DNA of 64,000 nucleotides from contig CP119326.1 of the NCBI GenBank assembly GCA_029202665.1, positions 558,001 to 622,000 on the forward strand, given 5' to 3'. The notes under the pieces were generated by a model, which saw only the letters and a list, made by a program, of their open reading frames with translations, made no database searches and was not told where the DNA came from. The translations under genes were made by a program, and so were the position numbers. Shown in pieces: positions 43,436 through 52,614 of this stretch. Position 1 is the first letter of the stretch. Every line of letters starts with the position of its first letter. Source of the DNA: Candidatus Brevundimonas colombiensis (GTDB lineage Bacteria; Pseudomonadota; Alphaproteobacteria; Caulobacterales; Caulobacteraceae).

Positions 43436-43442
43436 GCGGATT

Positions 43443-44108
43443 TCACAGTCCGGTGTCAGGAGAGATGGGGCCCGGCTGCTCGTCCTTGATCATGTTCTTC
43501 ATGATCAACGGAACCTGCGACAGACCAAAGACCGAGGCCGAAATCCACAGCACGCCGCGGAAGCTGGCCCAGACGTCGTTCGGGTTCGGCGTATCGCGGC
43601 CAAGGGCGTGCCAGATGGCGGTCACGGCGGCGGGGCTGCGGAAGATCTCATTCAGTATGGCGACCGTCAGGAAATAGAGCCCATAGCGCAGGGTCAGCTT
43701 GCGCCACGCCGCGTCATTGACCTTGATCGCCGACCCCAGCAGCGCCTTGAACGGATATTTCTTCAACGGGATCGACCCCAGCAGGATCACGGCCAGAAGC
43801 CCGTTCTGCACCGTCAGCTTCAGCTTCACATACAGGTCGTCGTGGGTGAAGACGGTCAGCAGGCCGAACACCAGGGCGAACAGGCCGGTGATCAGCGGCA
43901 GGGGCGCGAACCGGCGCTCGACCGCGAACCCGACCGCCAGGGCCACGGCCGATGCGAAGACCAGCACCCAGGTCGCCAGGATCATGTCCCGGGTGACGAA
44001 ATAGCTGACCATGAAGGCGGCCAGGGCGCCGAAGTCGACGACCTGCCTTATCCACTGGCGGTTCTTGGGTGCGGACGGGGGCGCGGGAACGGGGGCGGCG
44101 TCAGTCAT
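43443..44108 (-). CDS. yciB: inner membrane septation-type protein YciB/IspZ
   Basis: 221 residues from ATG 44108. Five to six TM helices. Family motifs: FGALAAFMVSYFVTRDMILAT, PLITGLFALVFG, GLLAVILLGSIPLKKYPFKALL and LTLRYGLYFLTVAILNE. It affects cell-envelope integrity and division in enterobacteria. It starts 1 bp after the ftsY stop; the ftsY-yciB pairing is common in alphaproteobacteria. Confidence 0.92.
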   Translation of the reverse strand: MTDAAPVPAPPSAPKNRQWIRQVVDFGALAAFMVSYFVTRDMILATWVLVFASAVALAVGFAVERRFAPLPLITGLFALVFGLLTVFTHDDLYVKLKLTVQNGLLAVILLGSIPLKKYPFKALLGSAIKVNDAAWRKLTLRYGLYFLTVAILNEIFRSPAAVTAIWHALGRDTPNPNDVWASFRGVLWISASVFGLSQVPLIMKNMIKDEQPGPISPDTGL

Positions 44109-44109
44109 C

Positions 44110-45045
44110 TCAGTCTTCCAGTCCCACCAGCGAGCGGGAAAATGCACGGGCGTCGAACGGCTGCAGGTCCTCGACCCCCTCGCCCACGCCGATCAGCATC
44201 AGGGGCGCGTCGGACGCCTGGGCCACGGGGACCAGCACCCCGCCGCGCGCCGTGCCGTCCAGCTTGGTCATGACGACGCCGGTGACGAAGGCCGTGCGGC
44301 CGAAAATCTGCTCCTGGGCCAGGGCGTTCCTGCCCACGGTGGCGTCCAGGACCAGAAGCGTGTCGTGCGGCGCCTCGGGATCGACCTTCTTCAGCACCCG
44401 GACAATCTTGAGCAGTTCATCCATCAGGGCCGACTTGTTCTGCAGCCGTCCGGCCGTGTCGATCAGGACGACGTCGTACCCTTCGGCCCTCGCCTTCTGA
44501 TAGGCGTCGAAGGCCAGACCGGCGGCGTCCGCTCCGTCGCGACGGCTTTCGAAATCGGCCCCGGCCCGTTCGGCCCAGACCTTCAGCTGCTCACGCGCGG
44601 CGGCGCGGAAGGTGTCGCCGGCGACGATCATCACCTTGGCGCCCCTGCCGGTCAGGTCGGCGGCGATCTTGCCCAGGGTCGTGGTCTTGCCCGAGCCGTT
44701 CACGCCCACGAACAGGACGACATAGGGTTTGGGGCCGCTCAGCGGGTCAAAGGTCGCCTGACGCGGCGATAGTTCGGCGGCGACCGCCTCGGCCAACGCC
44801 TCCTTGACCTCGCGTTCGGGCGCATCCTTGCCGAACTTCAGGCCGCGAAAACGCTCGACGATGCGGGCCGAGGCGGCGGGGCCAAGATCGCTTTCCAGCA
44901 GATGCTCTTCCAACTGCTCCAGCGAGGCCTCCGACAGGGGTTCCTTGACGAAGGTCGCGACGACCTGATCGGTCATCTGTTTGGAGGAGCGCGAGAGCCC
45001 AGCGGACAGGCGCTGGAACCAGCCTTTTTTCGGCGTGTCGGTCAT
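44110..45045 (-). CDS. ftsY: signal recognition particle receptor FtsY
   Basis: SRP receptor GTPase that docks ribosome-nascent chains at the membrane. 311 residues. The N domain is helical. G domain: G1 GVNGSGKTTT, DTFRAAAREQLK, VLIDTAGRLQNKSALMDEL, TKLDGTARGG and GVGEGVEDLQPF. The acidic A domain of E. coli FtsY is nearly absent, as in many alphaproteobacteria. Its partner Ffh is encoded at the window end. Confidence 0.96.
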   Translation of the reverse strand: MTDTPKKGWFQRLSAGLSRSSKQMTDQVVATFVKEPLSEASLEQLEEHLLESDLGPAASARIVERFRGLKFGKDAPEREVKEALAEAVAAELSPRQATFDPLSGPKPYVVLFVGVNGSGKTTTLGKIAADLTGRGAKVMIVAGDTFRAAAREQLKVWAERAGADFESRRDGADAAGLAFDAYQKARAEGYDVVLIDTAGRLQNKSALMDELLKIVRVLKKVDPEAPHDTLLVLDATVGRNALAQEQIFGRTAFVTGVVMTKLDGTARGGVLVPVAQASDAPLMLIGVGEGVEDLQPFDARAFSRSLVGLED

Positions 45046-45149
45046 GGGATGGCTTTAGCGATGACGGAGCCGCGCGTCATCCGCATTCGCGAGAAGACCG
45101 CACGGACATAGCGCGCCAGAGGCATTTCGCCACGCCCTCTTCCCCAAGG

Positions 45150-45392
45150 ATGCGCCTGACCTATGACGCCGGCTCCTTGCCCCTGGTCATCAAGGTCGGC
45201 TCCAGCGAAGACACCACCCTGGTCATCAACGGCGCCAACGGCCGCTGGTACTGCGACGACGACAGCGGCGGCGGCGTGGACCCGGCCATCCGGCTGAACA
45301 ACCCCGACAGCGGCGTTTATGAAATCTGGGTCGGCGCCTATGCCGACAAACCCGTCTCGGCCACCATCTTCATCACCGAGCTGGCGGATTGA
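45150..45392 (+). CDS. small beta-rich domain, possible fragment
   Basis: 80 residues reading like the end of a secreted beta-sandwich/pre-peptidase-type domain: VKVGSSEDTTLVINGANG, RWYCDDDSGGGVDPAI and SGVYEIWVGAYADKP. There is no signal peptide, though such domains are usually exported. The frame is open upstream but only with non-protein-like sequence. It may be a 5'-truncated remnant of a larger secreted protein gene or a genuine small protein. Confidence 0.45.
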   Translation: MRLTYDAGSLPLVIKVGSSEDTTLVINGANGRWYCDDDSGGGVDPAIRLNNPDSGVYEIWVGAYADKPVSATIFITELAD

Positions 45393-45516
45393 TCCGACGT
45401 TCCCCGGTTTCGGCCGGGGGGCGTTTCCGCCTGTGGGGCATCTCGCCCGCGCGCCCGTTTCTCGCCTATATGAGGGCTTGAGGACCGGCGCGCGCCGGGA
45501 TCAACGGAAAAGCCCG

Positions 45517-47562
45517 ATGTCCGAACCCCACGCCTTCCATTCGCCCAAGACCCACGGCTTCGTACGGGTGGCGGCGGCGACCCCGATCAGCCACGTCGGC
45601 GACCCCAGGGCCAACGCCGCCGAACATATCGCCCTGATCCGGCAGGCGGGTGAACAGGGCGCGGACCTGATGGTCTTTCCCGAGCTTTCGCTGTCGGCCT
45701 ACGCCATCGACGATCTGCACATGCAGGCGGCCCTGCTGGACGAGGTGGAACGGCAGATCGCCGTGCTGGCCGAGACGACGGCGGACGCCGATCTGATCTG
45801 CGTGGTCGGCGCGCCGATCCGCAGCGGCGACGCCCTGTTCAACTGCGCCGTGGTGATGGGCGGGGGCGAGGTGCTGGGCGTGGTTCCCAAGACCTATCTG
45901 CCCAACTATCGCGAATATTATGAGAAACGCTGGTTCGCCCCGGCGACGGCGCGGACCGAGGACGTGATCCGTCTGAACGGCGAGACGGTGGATTTCGCGC
46001 CGGGCCTGATCTTCGAGGCGGCGAACCGGCCGGGCTTCGTTTTCGCGGTCGAAATCTGCGAGGACTATTGGGCGCCGCTGCCGCCCTCGACGCGCGCGGC
46101 GCTGGCGGGCGCGCGCATCCTCTTGAACCTGTCGGCGTCCAACATCGTCATCGGCAAGGCGGACGAGCGGGCGATGCTGAGCGCCAGCCATTCGGCGCGC
46201 ACCCTGTCAGCCTATGTCTTCGCCGCCTCGGGCTGGGGCGAATCGACCACAGACCTGGCCTGGGACGGTCAGGCGACGATCCACGAACTGGGCGCCAAAC
46301 TGGCGGAAGGGCAGCGGTTCGCGCTGGAGAACCATCTGACGATCGCCGACGTGGACGTGGACCGGATCGGGCTGGACCGCCTGCGGAACGGCACCTTCAG
46401 CGAATGCGCCCGGAACGAGGGCGAGGCGGCGACCGTCGTGCCCTTCCTGGCGCGCGAGGACCATGAGGCCAGCGAACTGATCCGGCCGCTGGACCGCTTC
46501 CCCTTCGTGCCCGACGACGCCGGGCGGCTGGATCAGGACTGCTACGAGGCGTTCAACATCCAGGTGCAGGGGCTGATGCGCCGGATGACGGCGACGGGGG
46601 CCAGGTCGCTGGTCATCGGGGTGTCCGGCGGGCTGGATTCGACCCAGGCCCTGCTGGTCGCCTGCCGCGCCTTCGACCGGCTGGACCTGCCGAGGACCAG
46701 CATCCTGGCCTATACGATGCCGGGGTTCGCGACATCGGACGGGACGAAATCCAACGCCTGGGCGCTGATGAACGCGCTGGGCGTGACGGGCGCCGAGATC
46801 GACATTCGCCCCGCCGCCGAACAGATGTTCAAGGACATCGGCCACGCCTACGCCGAGGGTCAGCCGGTCCACGACATCACCTTCGAGAACGTGCAGGCGG
46901 GCCTCAGGACCGACTATCTGTTCCGGCTGGCGAACCAGAACAAGGCGTTCGTCCTGGGGACCGGCGACCTGTCGGAACTGGCGCTGGGCTGGGCCACCTA
47001 TGGCGTCGGCGACCATATGAGCCACTATAATGTCAACGGCGGGGTGGCGAAGACGCTGATCCGGCACCTGATCCGCTGGGTGGCGGGGGGCGACCTGATC
47101 GGCGACACGGCGCGCGAGACGCTGCACGCCATTCTGGACACGGAGATTTCGCCCGAACTGGTGCCGGCCAAGGACGGGGTGATCCAGTCGACCGAGGGAA
47201 CGGTCGGCCCCTATGCGCTGAACGACTTCTTCCTCTTCTACATCAGCCGGTTCGGCCTGGCGCCGTCCAAGGTCGCCTTCCTGGCGCATCAGGCCTGGGG
47301 CGACCGGACCGTGGGCGAATGGCCCGCCAATACGCCCGAGAACGAAAAGGTCGACTATGATCTGGCGACCATCAAGGCCTGGCTGAGGAAGTTCCTGATC
47401 CGCTTCTTCCAGACCGCCCAGTTCAAACGCTCGGCCCTGCCCAACGGCCCCAAGGTGGTGACCGGCGGCTCTCTGTCGCCGCGCGGCGACTGGCGGGCGC
47501 CGTCGGACGGCAATGCGCGGGTGTGGCTGGACGAACTGGACGCGAACGTTCCTGACGCCTGA
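45517..47562 (+). CDS. nadE: glutamine-dependent NAD+ synthetase
   Basis: Converts nicotinate adenine dinucleotide to NAD. 681 residues from ATG 45517. The N-terminal nitrilase-type glutaminase domain has Glu (VFPELSLSAYAIDD), Lys (VPKTYLPNYREYYEKRWF) and Cys (VEICEDYWAP). The C-terminal synthetase domain has a P-loop SGGLDSTQALL and GTGDLSELALGWATYG. A two-domain, single-chain enzyme. Confidence 0.96.
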   Translation: MSEPHAFHSPKTHGFVRVAAATPISHVGDPRANAAEHIALIRQAGEQGADLMVFPELSLSAYAIDDLHMQAALLDEVERQIAVLAETTADADLICVVGAPIRSGDALFNCAVVMGGGEVLGVVPKTYLPNYREYYEKRWFAPATARTEDVIRLNGETVDFAPGLIFEAANRPGFVFAVEICEDYWAPLPPSTRAALAGARILLNLSASNIVIGKADERAMLSASHSARTLSAYVFAASGWGESTTDLAWDGQATIHELGAKLAEGQRFALENHLTIADVDVDRIGLDRLRNGTFSECARNEGEAATVVPFLAREDHEASELIRPLDRFPFVPDDAGRLDQDCYEAFNIQVQGLMRRMTATGARSLVIGVSGGLDSTQALLVACRAFDRLDLPRTSILAYTMPGFATSDGTKSNAWALMNALGVTGAEIDIRPAAEQMFKDIGHAYAEGQPVHDITFENVQAGLRTDYLFRLANQNKAFVLGTGDLSELALGWATYGVGDHMSHYNVNGGVAKTLIRHLIRWVAGGDLIGDTARETLHAILDTEISPELVPAKDGVIQSTEGTVGPYALNDFFLFYISRFGLAPSKVAFLAHQAWGDRTVGEWPANTPENEKVDYDLATIKAWLRKFLIRFFQTAQFKRSALPNGPKVVTGGSLSPRGDWRAPSDGNARVWLDELDANVPDA

Positions 47563-47621
47563 GGCGAAATCCCGCGCTTGCCGTATGGATATTCGGACCG
47601 CCGGGCGCTAGAAGCTTGGCC

Positions 47622-47846
47622 ATGACCGAAGACGTGACCAAAGACTCCAACGGCAACATCCTGGCCGACGGCGACAGCGTGACCCTGATCAAGGACCTGA
47701 AGGTCAAGGGGTCGGGCGGCGTGACGCTGAAGCGCGGCACGATGGTCAAGAACATCCGCTTGACCGGCGATCCCGACGAGATCGAGGCCAATGTGGAAAA
47801 GGTGCGCGGCCTGGTCCTGCGCACCGAGTTCGTCAAGAAGGCCTAA
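47622..47846 (+). CDS. PhnA-domain protein (C-terminal domain only)
   Basis: 74 residues from ATG 47622. It matches the PhnA/YjdM domain (DSNGNILADGDSVTLIKDLKV, KRGTMVKNIRL, GLVLRTEFVKK) but lacks the N-terminal zinc ribbon found in the longer family members. Despite the name, the family is not part of C-P lyase, and its role is unclear. Confidence 0.85.
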   Translation: MTEDVTKDSNGNILADGDSVTLIKDLKVKGSGGVTLKRGTMVKNIRLTGDPDEIEANVEKVRGLVLRTEFVKKA

Positions 47847-47889
47847 AGCCCCCTTTTCAAGCGGGGACGCAGCCGCCATCTAGCGGCCT

Positions 47890-49011
47890 ATGACCGACAC
47901 CCTCGCCGCCCCCGCCTCGACCGCTGCGTCCAGCGGAAAAATCCCCGTCACCGTCCTGACCGGCTATCTCGGCGCGGGCAAGACGACGCTGCTGAACCGG
48001 ATCCTGACCGAGGACCACGGCAAGCGATACGCCGTCATCGTCAACGAGTTCGGCGAGATCGGCATCGACAACGACCTGGTGGTCGGCGCCGACGAGGACG
48101 TGTTCGAAATGAACAACGGCTGCGTCTGCTGCACGGTGCGCGGCGACCTGATCCGCGTCGTCGCGGGCCTGATGAAGCGTCAACGCCCCGGAAAGCCCGC
48201 CTTCGACGCCATCATCGTGGAGACGACGGGTCTGGCCGACCCCGGCCCGGTGGCCCAAACCTTCTTCGTCGACGAGGACGTCAAGGCCAAGACCCAGTTG
48301 GACAGCGTCACCGCCCTGGTCGACGCCAAACATGTGATGGCGCGGCTGGACGATTCGAAAGAGGCGCGCGAACAGGTGGCCTTCGCCGACCGGATCATCC
48401 TGAACAAGGTCGATCTGGCGACGGCGGACGAACTGGACGCGGTCGAGGCGCGTCTGCGGGCGCTGAACCCGCTGGCCCCCATCGTGCGCGCGGAACGCTC
48501 CAACGTGCCGCTGGACCAGGTGCTGGGCCTGCACGCCTTCGACCTGGACCGGATTCTGGAGGTGAAGCCCGACTGGGTGAACCCACCCCACGGCGCAGAC
48601 GGCCATGTGCATGACGAACACTGCGGCCACGACCACCACCATCATGACCATGACCATGGGCATGATCACCACGACCACGACCACGCTCATGGGGCGCGAG
48701 GTCACGCGCACCAGGACGACATCAAGGGCATCTCCCTGTCGCTGGACCGCCCGCTGGACGGGGGCAAGTTCACGGCCTGGCTGGACAAGCTGCTGGGCGA
48801 GCAGGGCCAGAACATCCTTCGCGCCAAGGGCATAATCGACCTGAAGGGCGAGGACCGCCGCCTGGTCTTCCAGGCCGTTCACATGATCCTGGAAGGCGAT
48901 CTGCAACGCGAATGGGGCGTCGCCGAACGCCGCTGGAGCCGCGCGGTCTTCATCGGCCGTGATCTGGACGAAGCCGAACTGCGCAAGGGGTTCGAAGCCT
49001 GCGCGGCCTAA
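47890..49011 (+). CDS. COG0523 GTPase, CobW/ZNG1-type metallochaperone
   Basis: 373 residues. Walker [16 protein letters not shown], the metal-binding CVCC ([12 protein letters not shown]), [10 protein letters not shown], and the guanine motif NKVD (IILNKVDLA). A histidine-rich loop (about 239-277, alternating H and D) separates the GTPase and CobW C-terminal domains and should bind Zn or another metal. Metal handling is inferred; the client is unknown. No zinc-uptake gene is adjacent. Confidence 0.92.
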   Translation: MTDTLAAPASTAASSGKIPVTVLTGYLGAGKTTLLNRILTEDHGKRYAVIVNEFGEIGIDNDLVVGADEDVFEMNNGCVCCTVRGDLIRVVAGLMKRQRPGKPAFDAIIVETTGLADPGPVAQTFFVDEDVKAKTQLDSVTALVDAKHVMARLDDSKEAREQVAFADRIILNKVDLATADELDAVEARLRALNPLAPIVRAERSNVPLDQVLGLHAFDLDRILEVKPDWVNPPHGADGHVHDEHCGHDHHHHDHDHGHDHHDHDHAHGARGHAHQDDIKGISLSLDRPLDGGKFTAWLDKLLGEQGQNILRAKGIIDLKGEDRRLVFQAVHMILEGDLQREWGVAERRWSRAVFIGRDLDEAELRKGFEACAA

Positions 49012-49036
49012 CGGCCCCGCCACTTTTCCGCCCCAC

Positions 49037-49067
49037 TCTCTCCGCAGCCTGGAGTTAGGCGGAGAGA
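49037..49067 (+). promoter_or_regulatory. hairpin covering the ribosome-binding site of the 49072 gene
   Basis: A 9-bp stem, TCTCTCCGC (49037-49045) with GCGGAGAGA (49059-49067), and a 13-nt loop. The 3' arm contains the GGAGAG Shine-Dalgarno, 5 nt before the ATG, so the folded mRNA would hide it. Confidence 0.5.
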
Positions 49068-49071
49068 AACC

Positions 49072-49794
49072 ATGAAGCGATTGATTCTGGCGGCCTGCAT
49101 GGCTCTGCTGTGCGGCTGTTCGACCTATACGACGCCCGGCGCCGGTGTCGAACTGGGCGCGATCACCGAGGCGGATGGCGACATCGCTGCGGCTTTTGCG
49201 CGTCAACCGGCCGTTGTCTTCCCCGCTCGGCTGGCCGTCGCGCGCGTCGCTTCAGCCGGCTATCGAACCGCATCCAACAGCAGCATCGGCAATGGCGCGT
49301 TCGGCATCGTCACGACACGGGATATCGAGACGGACGAAAGTCTCGCGCGGCTGGCGCAGATGCCGCGGATTTCCGGCGTCGCCCCGGTAAGTCGTCTTCT
49401 GGTCTCGCCAGACCTGAAGGACACCCGCGACTTGCGCGCCGCCGCCGCCCAGCTGAGGGCGGACGTCATACTCATCTATACGATCGACACCCGCTTCCGC
49501 ACCGAGAGCGCAGCTTTGGGGCCCCTGCAAACCATCGCTCTCGGTTTTCTGCCCAGCAAGAAGGCGGTCGTGAACGCCACCTGCGCCTTCATCCTCATCG
49601 ATGTGCGAACCGGCTTTGTTTACGGAACAGGCGAGACGACGGCGACCGAGGATCAGCGTTCCAATGTCTGGGGCAGCGAGAACGCTATCGAGGCGGCGCG
49701 CCTGAGGGCCGAACGCAAGGCGTTCGAAGACGGCCTGGGCGAAGTCGCCAAGCTCTGGTCATCCGTGGTCGCAACGCATGGCGGCCAAGGCTGA
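49072..49794 (+). CDS. lipoprotein of unknown function
   Basis: 240 residues. The signal peptide ends in a lipobox (LLCGCSTY), so it is predicted to be a lipidated envelope protein. The mature domain is alpha/beta (ARLAVARVASAGY, RLLVSPDLKDTRDLRAAAAQL, ADVILIYTIDTRF, DVRTGFVYGTGE). I recognise no named family. Translation may be limited by the hairpin just upstream. Confidence 0.75.
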   Translation: MKRLILAACMALLCGCSTYTTPGAGVELGAITEADGDIAAAFARQPAVVFPARLAVARVASAGYRTASNSSIGNGAFGIVTTRDIETDESLARLAQMPRISGVAPVSRLLVSPDLKDTRDLRAAAAQLRADVILIYTIDTRFRTESAALGPLQTIALGFLPSKKAVVNATCAFILIDVRTGFVYGTGETTATEDQRSNVWGSENAIEAARLRAERKAFEDGLGEVAKLWSSVVATHGGQG

Positions 49795-49840
49795 GGAAAC
49801 GCTAAGACCGCCGGATCGCTCCAGCGGTTTCTATCTTCGA

Positions 49841-50893
49841 CTATTTGCCGAACAGCTTGTTCCAGCGGCGCTTGTCGCGGGCCTTCCAGGCGCCGCGGTG
49901 GTAGGCGTCGGAGGCGATCAGGGGGACGACGGTGGTGGCTTCGGCGAAGACCATCTGTTCGTGGGTGGTCTGGACCTTGCCCCAAGACGCCGCCTCTTTC
50001 AGCGTGGACGACGAGCAGGCGCCGTCGCGGACATCGGCGACGGTGATCTGGACCGCATAGCGGTGCATCTCGGCCTCGACGCCCAGGATTTCGGCGCAGA
50101 CGACGGTGTCCTGGGCGAAGTTCTTGGGCACGCCGCCGCCGACCATGAACAGGCCGGTGACGCCCGCCGCGATCTTGATGTCGGTCAGTTCGCGGAAGTC
50201 GGCGATGGCGTCCAGCATCAGATAGGGCTGACCGGCGGCCGCCCGTTCCTTCTGGTGCTTGACCAGGCCGAAACCGGCGGACGAGTCGACGAAGGCCGGG
50301 CAGAAGATCGGCACGCCCTCTTCATAGGCGGTCTGGATCAGGCAGCCGGGCTTTTTGGCGTTGCCCTCGCTCAGCCATTTGCCCATTTCCCAGATGAACT
50401 CGCGGCTGGAATAGCCGCGCGGCTCCAGCCGATTGGCGATCTCCAGAATGGTGTGGTCGCAGGCCTGAAGCTCTTCCTCGTCGATATAGGTGTCGTAGAT
50501 GCGGTCGATGTAGTTTTCGCGCAGCACGTTGTCATCGACCTGACCGGCGGCCTGATAGTGTTTGAAGCCCAGGGCCTCGAAGAAATCCATATCGACGATG
50601 GAGGCGCCGGTGGCGACCACGGCGTCGACCATGCCGAACTTCACCATGTCGCGGTACACGTCCATGCAGCCGCCGGCCGAAGTCGAGCCGGCCAGGATCA
50701 GCCAGGGCGAGCAGTCCGCATCCTCGATGGCCATCGACAAGATGTCGGCGGCGCGGGCGGTGTCCCGGCTGCTGAACGACATCTTGCGCATGGAATCGAT
50801 GATCGGACGCGCATCGAAGCTGGTGATGTCGACATGCTCGACGATGTTCTGCAGCAACTGCGCCTTGGTGTTGGACGAGGCGGGAGCGTTCAT
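49841..50893 (-). CDS. deoxyhypusine synthase-like protein (polyamine metabolism)
   Basis: 350 residues from ATG 50893. Rossmann-like NAD-binding pattern and the deoxyhypusine synthase active-site motif with lysine (FMVGGGVPKNFAQD). SSRDTARAADILSMAIEDADC and GSTSAGGCMDV are also family features. Bacteria lack eIF5A, and bacterial members have been linked to polyamine synthesis such as homospermidine formation from putrescine. The neighbouring ornithine decarboxylase gene, 213 bp upstream on the same strand, fits that. Exact product unproven. Confidence 0.88.
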   Translation of the reverse strand: MNAPASSNTKAQLLQNIVEHVDITSFDARPIIDSMRKMSFSSRDTARAADILSMAIEDADCSPWLILAGSTSAGGCMDVYRDMVKFGMVDAVVATGASIVDMDFFEALGFKHYQAAGQVDDNVLRENYIDRIYDTYIDEEELQACDHTILEIANRLEPRGYSSREFIWEMGKWLSEGNAKKPGCLIQTAYEEGVPIFCPAFVDSSAGFGLVKHQKERAAAGQPYLMLDAIADFRELTDIKIAAGVTGLFMVGGGVPKNFAQDTVVCAEILGVEAEMHRYAVQITVADVRDGACSSSTLKEAASWGKVQTTHEQMVFAEATTVVPLIASDAYHRGAWKARDKRRWNKLFGK

Positions 50894-50986
50894 TTCGGCG
50901 GTTACCCTGTGATTTGAGCGCCCGTCGAACAAGCAGACGTGCCGGGACGGAGCGACCGACAGGACCGATAGACTCCCAACCTCAAG

Positions 50987-51090
50987 CCGTCACCCTCGGA
51001 CTTGATCCGAGGGTCGGATACGCAGCCGCATGACTTCCGACAGAGAAGACGCGGATGGCCCGATCCTCGGGTCGAGCCCGAGGATGACGG
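50987..51090. repeat. intergenic nested palindrome
   Basis: The outer arms CCGTCACCCTCGG (50987-50999) and CCGAGGATGACGG (51078-51090) enclose two small hairpins of the form CCTCGG/CCGAGG. It lies between the ornithine decarboxylase and deoxyhypusine-synthase-like genes. Resembles dispersed Caulobacteraceae intergenic repeats. Confidence 0.6.
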
Positions 51091-51106
51091 ATTGGGTTGA
51101 AGCGCC

Positions 51107-52372
51107 CTACTTCCGGCGCGACTTGCGCTGACCGGCCTTACCCTTGGGACGTGACAGACGCACGACCTTGCGGGCGTTCTCTTCCGCCGTGGTGCGCACG
51201 GTGGGGATGGAGCGCGGGGCCAGACCATAAAGCGAAGCCATGGGGGCGTCCTCGACCACGGCGAGATCGTGCTCGCCATAGCCGTTGAAGCCGGTCGACA
51301 TCGCGACGCCGTAAGCGCCCAACATGCCGATCTCGATGAAGTCGCCTTCGCGCACATCGGCCGGCAGCCAGAAGGGTCCCGGCATATGGTCGATGGAATC
51401 GCAGGTCGGACCGTAGAACTGGAACGCCTTCAGCTCGCCCGAGCTTTCCCCGTCCCGGACCAGCTTGGTCGGGAAGGGCCAGCGCGAGTGGGTCGCATCG
51501 AACAGCGAGCCGTATGAGCCGTCGTTCAGATACAGGGCGTCGCCCTTGCGCAGATCGACGCGCGCCAGGATCGACGAGGATTCGGCGACCAGCGACCGGC
51601 CGGGCTCGCACCACAGTTCGGTCGTTTCCGACACCGGCATCTCGTTGAAGCCGCGATGGATGGCGTCGGCGTATTCGCTCATGTCCGGCGGGACCATGCC
51701 CGGATAGACCGAGGGGAAACCGCCGCCGACATCAACCACGTCGACGATCACGCCTGCGCGGCTGATCGACCGACCGACCTGGGCCATCGCCGCCTGATAG
51801 GCGGTGGGGCGCATGCACTGCGAACCGACATGGAAGCTGACGCCCATCAGCCCTTCCTTTACCGCCTGGCGCGTGGCCAGCAGCAGGGCCGGAGCCTGGT
51901 CCGACGAGACGCCGAATTTGCCCGACAGGGTATAGGCGGCGCCGTCGGCCGAAACGGCCATACGCACGATCAGATTCAGGTCGTCCGCGCCGCCGGTGGC
52001 GTCGAGGATCTTGTTCAGCTCTTCCACGCAGTCGAGCGAGAAGGTGCGGACGCCGTGGTCGAAATAGGCCTTGGTGATCGCAGAGCGGCTCTTGACCGGA
52101 TGCATGAAGGCCAGGCGCGCGTCATCGCTGACCGAACGGACCAGTTCGATTTCGGCGATGGACGCCACGTCGAAGGCGCGAACGCCTGCCTCGACCAGGG
52201 TCTCGATGACCCAGCGCGACGGGTTCGCCTTCACCGCATAGAAGACGTCGGCTTTTAAATTATCCTGGAACCAGCGCGCCGCTACGGAAACCGAACGCGG
52301 CCGCACGAGTGCGACGGGACGTTCAGGAGGCCGCTCACGGACCAGGTCCAGGGGAAGTTGGTACGTGCGCAA
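51107..52372 (-). CDS. ornithine decarboxylase, PLP fold III
   Basis: Makes putrescine from ornithine (diaminopimelate/ornithine decarboxylase fold). 421 residues. PLP lysine in DVFYAVKANPS, GVSFHVGSQC, DVGGGFPS, EPGRSLVAES (phosphate binding), and the other-subunit cysteine in FYGPTCDSID. The C-terminal ~25 residues are basic (SRPKGKAGQRKSRRK). A lysine or dual lysine/ornithine decarboxylase is possible. It probably feeds the downstream deoxyhypusine-synthase-like enzyme. Confidence 0.92.
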   Translation of the reverse strand: MRTYQLPLDLVRERPPERPVALVRPRSVSVAARWFQDNLKADVFYAVKANPSRWVIETLVEAGVRAFDVASIAEIELVRSVSDDARLAFMHPVKSRSAITKAYFDHGVRTFSLDCVEELNKILDATGGADDLNLIVRMAVSADGAAYTLSGKFGVSSDQAPALLLATRQAVKEGLMGVSFHVGSQCMRPTAYQAAMAQVGRSISRAGVIVDVVDVGGGFPSVYPGMVPPDMSEYADAIHRGFNEMPVSETTELWCEPGRSLVAESSSILARVDLRKGDALYLNDGSYGSLFDATHSRWPFPTKLVRDGESSGELKAFQFYGPTCDSIDHMPGPFWLPADVREGDFIEIGMLGAYGVAMSTGFNGYGEHDLAVVEDAPMASLYGLAPRSIPTVRTTAEENARKVVRLSRPKGKAGQRKSRRK

Positions 52373-52614
52373 TTCACGTAGCCCCCTGCTAATTGTTAAC
52401 CCAGACCGGCGTTAGCAGCGCGTAACGGTTAGACCTACGGGGTCCGCCGGAAACGGGGATATGGGGGCTGTGGACTGTCATGTAAAGCGGTAATTTCATG
52501 GCAGGGCCTGGGTTTGGCCCGGCCCGGACTGTCACAAATGTCCGTCCACCCTCGTAATGGTGCGCGAAGGGCAACCTTGGCCTTTGGCCATCGTTGAGAC
52601 CAGGGGAGGCCTGA

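Noticed and set aside
52470..52545. PHO boxes upstream of the DUF2254 gene
   Set aside because: Two CTGTCA half-sites occur, but the second halves do not match, so I do not call operators there.
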